This document shows, one piece after another, positions 62,998 to 64,000 of a DNA stretch of 64,000 nt. Origin of the DNA: Mycolicibacterium chlorophenolicum. GTDB taxonomy: Bacteria > Actinomycetota > Actinomycetes > Mycobacteriales > Mycobacteriaceae. The position numbers were made by a program, and so were the translations under genes. The DNA lies in assembly GCF_001044235.1 (NCBI RefSeq), contig NZ_JYNL01000002.1, forward strand, positions 1-64,000, read 5' to 3'. The notes below the pieces were generated by a model that was not told where the DNA came from, ran no database searches, and saw only the letters and a program-made list of their open reading frames with translations. Within the stretch, counting starts at the first letter, position 1; every line of letters starts with the position of its first letter.

Positions 62998-64000
62998 TTA
63001 CACCGTGGGTGTGGTGTGGATGGTGGCGCGGATGGTCCGTTGTGCGTGTCGCTCGACGGTCGGCTTGGCCGATCCGCCGCCTTCCTCGCCGATGACGAGT
63101 TTGACTTCAGCGCCCTCGACCGCTTGCTTTTCGTCGACCATCGCCATCGAGCCCCAGCTGCCGATGTTGACGGTGTAGCCGGCGTTGGCTGACACACCGA
63201 TCAGTTGGTCGCCCAGGAGAACCTTGTCATAGGGGCCGCTGGTGTAGTTGGAGACGGGGATGTCGAGGTATTTGGGGCGTTCCCCGCTGCCGAACAGGCT
63301 GTCGACGATGAGCGCGCACGTGTCATCGTTGTTCCACCGCAGCCACACTTTGCGCCGATGTGGTTGGTCGGCGAGCTTTTCCAGCGCGGTGCGTCCGACG
63401 AAATCGTGGTCGAACTTCAGTGTGTGACCGTACCCGAGATCCCATGGGGTGCAGTAGTAGTCCTCGATGTTGTCGGAGTAGAAGCTGCCGCCGATGGATG
63501 CGTTGGCTTCAAAGCCGTTGGCGGGCAGCCACTGCCGGAACGGCTTCATGGCCTCGCCGGTGTAAATCGCCGGCACTGGCGAGGGTATCCATCCACCTTC
63601 AATGGCCGTCGTCGGGTAGGCACGCCCACCGCCGAGCTTAAGGCCGAACTCTTGGCCCGCCTCGAGCAAGGCTTGACGAACGGTGTCTGCTTGATCGAAG
63701 GGTCCCATCAGCTCTAGGCCGGTGAACTCCTCGCCGGGCACGCCGGCCATGGTGTGGTTGAGAGCCCGGATGGGGACGCCGGCGATCTCGAATTCGGCCA
63801 TATTGAAGAACTTGATGCGGGGCAGTTTGCCGCCGACAGCCTTCTCGATGATCCGGCCGGTCGCGGGTCCATTCAGGTTGTAGCGAAACAGCAGCCGCTT
63901 GCCCTTGTTGTCGATCGAGCGCTCGTCGCGGGTGACCTTCACATCGTAGTCGCCGGTCTCGGCCATGAAGGCCACCCAGTTGGGCGCTACCGGCCGGCCC
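62998..64000 (-). CDS. LigM/DesA-like O-demethylase, paralogue 4 (N-terminus beyond the window)
   Basis: The last 333 or so codons are visible; the start lies past 64000. It reads GRPVAPNWVAFMAETGDYDV at the edge, then LLFRYNLNGP, FFNMAEFEIAGVP, RAYPTTAIEGGWIPSPVPAIYTGE (LigM Tyr247 equivalent present), IGGSFYSDNIEDYYCTPWDLGYGHTLKFDHDFVG and a RATIHTT finish. Unlike the other three, it keeps Arg at the LigM Arg122 position (GRP), so a vanillate-like carboxylated substrate is plausible. It is the first visible gene of the run ligM4-folD2-purU-folC-folP; a hairpin separates it from folD2. Confidence 0.87.
   Translation of the reverse strand, partial: GRPVAPNWVAFMAETGDYDVKVTRDERSIDNKGKRLLFRYNLNGPATGRIIEKAVGGKLPRIKFFNMAEFEIAGVPIRALNHTMAGVPGEEFTGLELMGPFDQADTVRQALLEAGQEFGLKLGGGRAYPTTAIEGGWIPSPVPAIYTGEAMKPFRQWLPANGFEANASIGGSFYSDNIEDYYCTPWDLGYGHTLKFDHDFVGRTALEKLADQPHRRKVWLRWNNDDTCALIVDSLFGSGERPKYLDIPVSNYTSGPYDKVLLGDQLIGVSANAGYTVNIGSWGSMAMVDEKQAVEGAEVKLVIGEEGGGSAKPTVERHAQRTIRATIHTTPTV

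Noticed and set aside
1..64000. CRISPR arrays, tRNA or rRNA genes, intact insertion sequences
   Set aside because: No regularly spaced repeats, cloverleaf-like segments, rRNA motifs or transposase patterns were seen on reading both strands.

Overview
The window reads as chromosomal or large-plasmid DNA from a mycobacterium-like actinobacterium. The evidence is a complete yrbE/mce lipid-import operon, an antigen-85 relative of the MPT51 type, small DUF732 and CAP secreted proteins, pyridoxamine-oxidase-fold proteins of the F420/flavin type, an ANTAR regulator, GTG/TTG starts and high GC throughout. Two genes (8047-8955 and 11299-12660) are much poorer in GC (about 47 percent in 60-base samples I counted) and look acquired. 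Layout: 0.4-7 kb holds a nickel/cobalt permease, a TetR-linked FAD ring hydroxylase and a split transketolase. 7-11 kb holds a Zur/Fur-type regulator and an alpha/beta hydrolase that share an operator-like motif, plus an NDH-2. 11.3-17 kb holds a minus-strand operon (epoxide-hydrolase-like protein, M24/DddP-like protein, LigM-like demethylase 1) divergent from a PucR activator. 17-33 kb is mixed accessory or housekeeping DNA: GAF-ANTAR, YceI, MFS exporter, isomerase, two PPOX proteins, VOC protein, BBE-type oxidase, MgtA-type ATPase, a RibF-like protein, a MarR/YCII pair and lipA. 33-47.2 kb is the mce operon with its secreted and membrane accessory genes. 47.8-64 kb is the most striking part, a tetrahydrofolate-centred one-carbon island. 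In the island, three further LigM-type O-demethylases (four in the window) are interleaved with pabB, folP and folC (making and glutamylating folate), two folD paralogues, purU (formyl-THF to formate), a MetE-core-like zinc methyltransferase, maleylacetate reductase, an SDR and a peroxiredoxin. The inferred logic is that methoxylated compounds are demethylated onto THF, the methyl group is transferred or oxidised to formate, and the demethylated aromatic passes on towards maleylacetate and 3-oxoadipate. An 18-bp palindrome (CTTGCTTGAGCACGCAAG and close variants) sits upstream of pabB, the maleylacetate reductase and the SDR-ligM3 pair. A weaker copy precedes the MarR gene next to the MetE-like gene, and another lies upstream of the MFS gene, so this looks like a MarR regulon tying the island together. 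Three of the four LigM paralogues I can compare carry Thr where LigM has its substrate-carboxylate Arg122, and the second FolD lacks the catalytic Lys and Gln; these are the best leads for new biochemistry. All homology statements come from reading motifs by eye; no searches were run.
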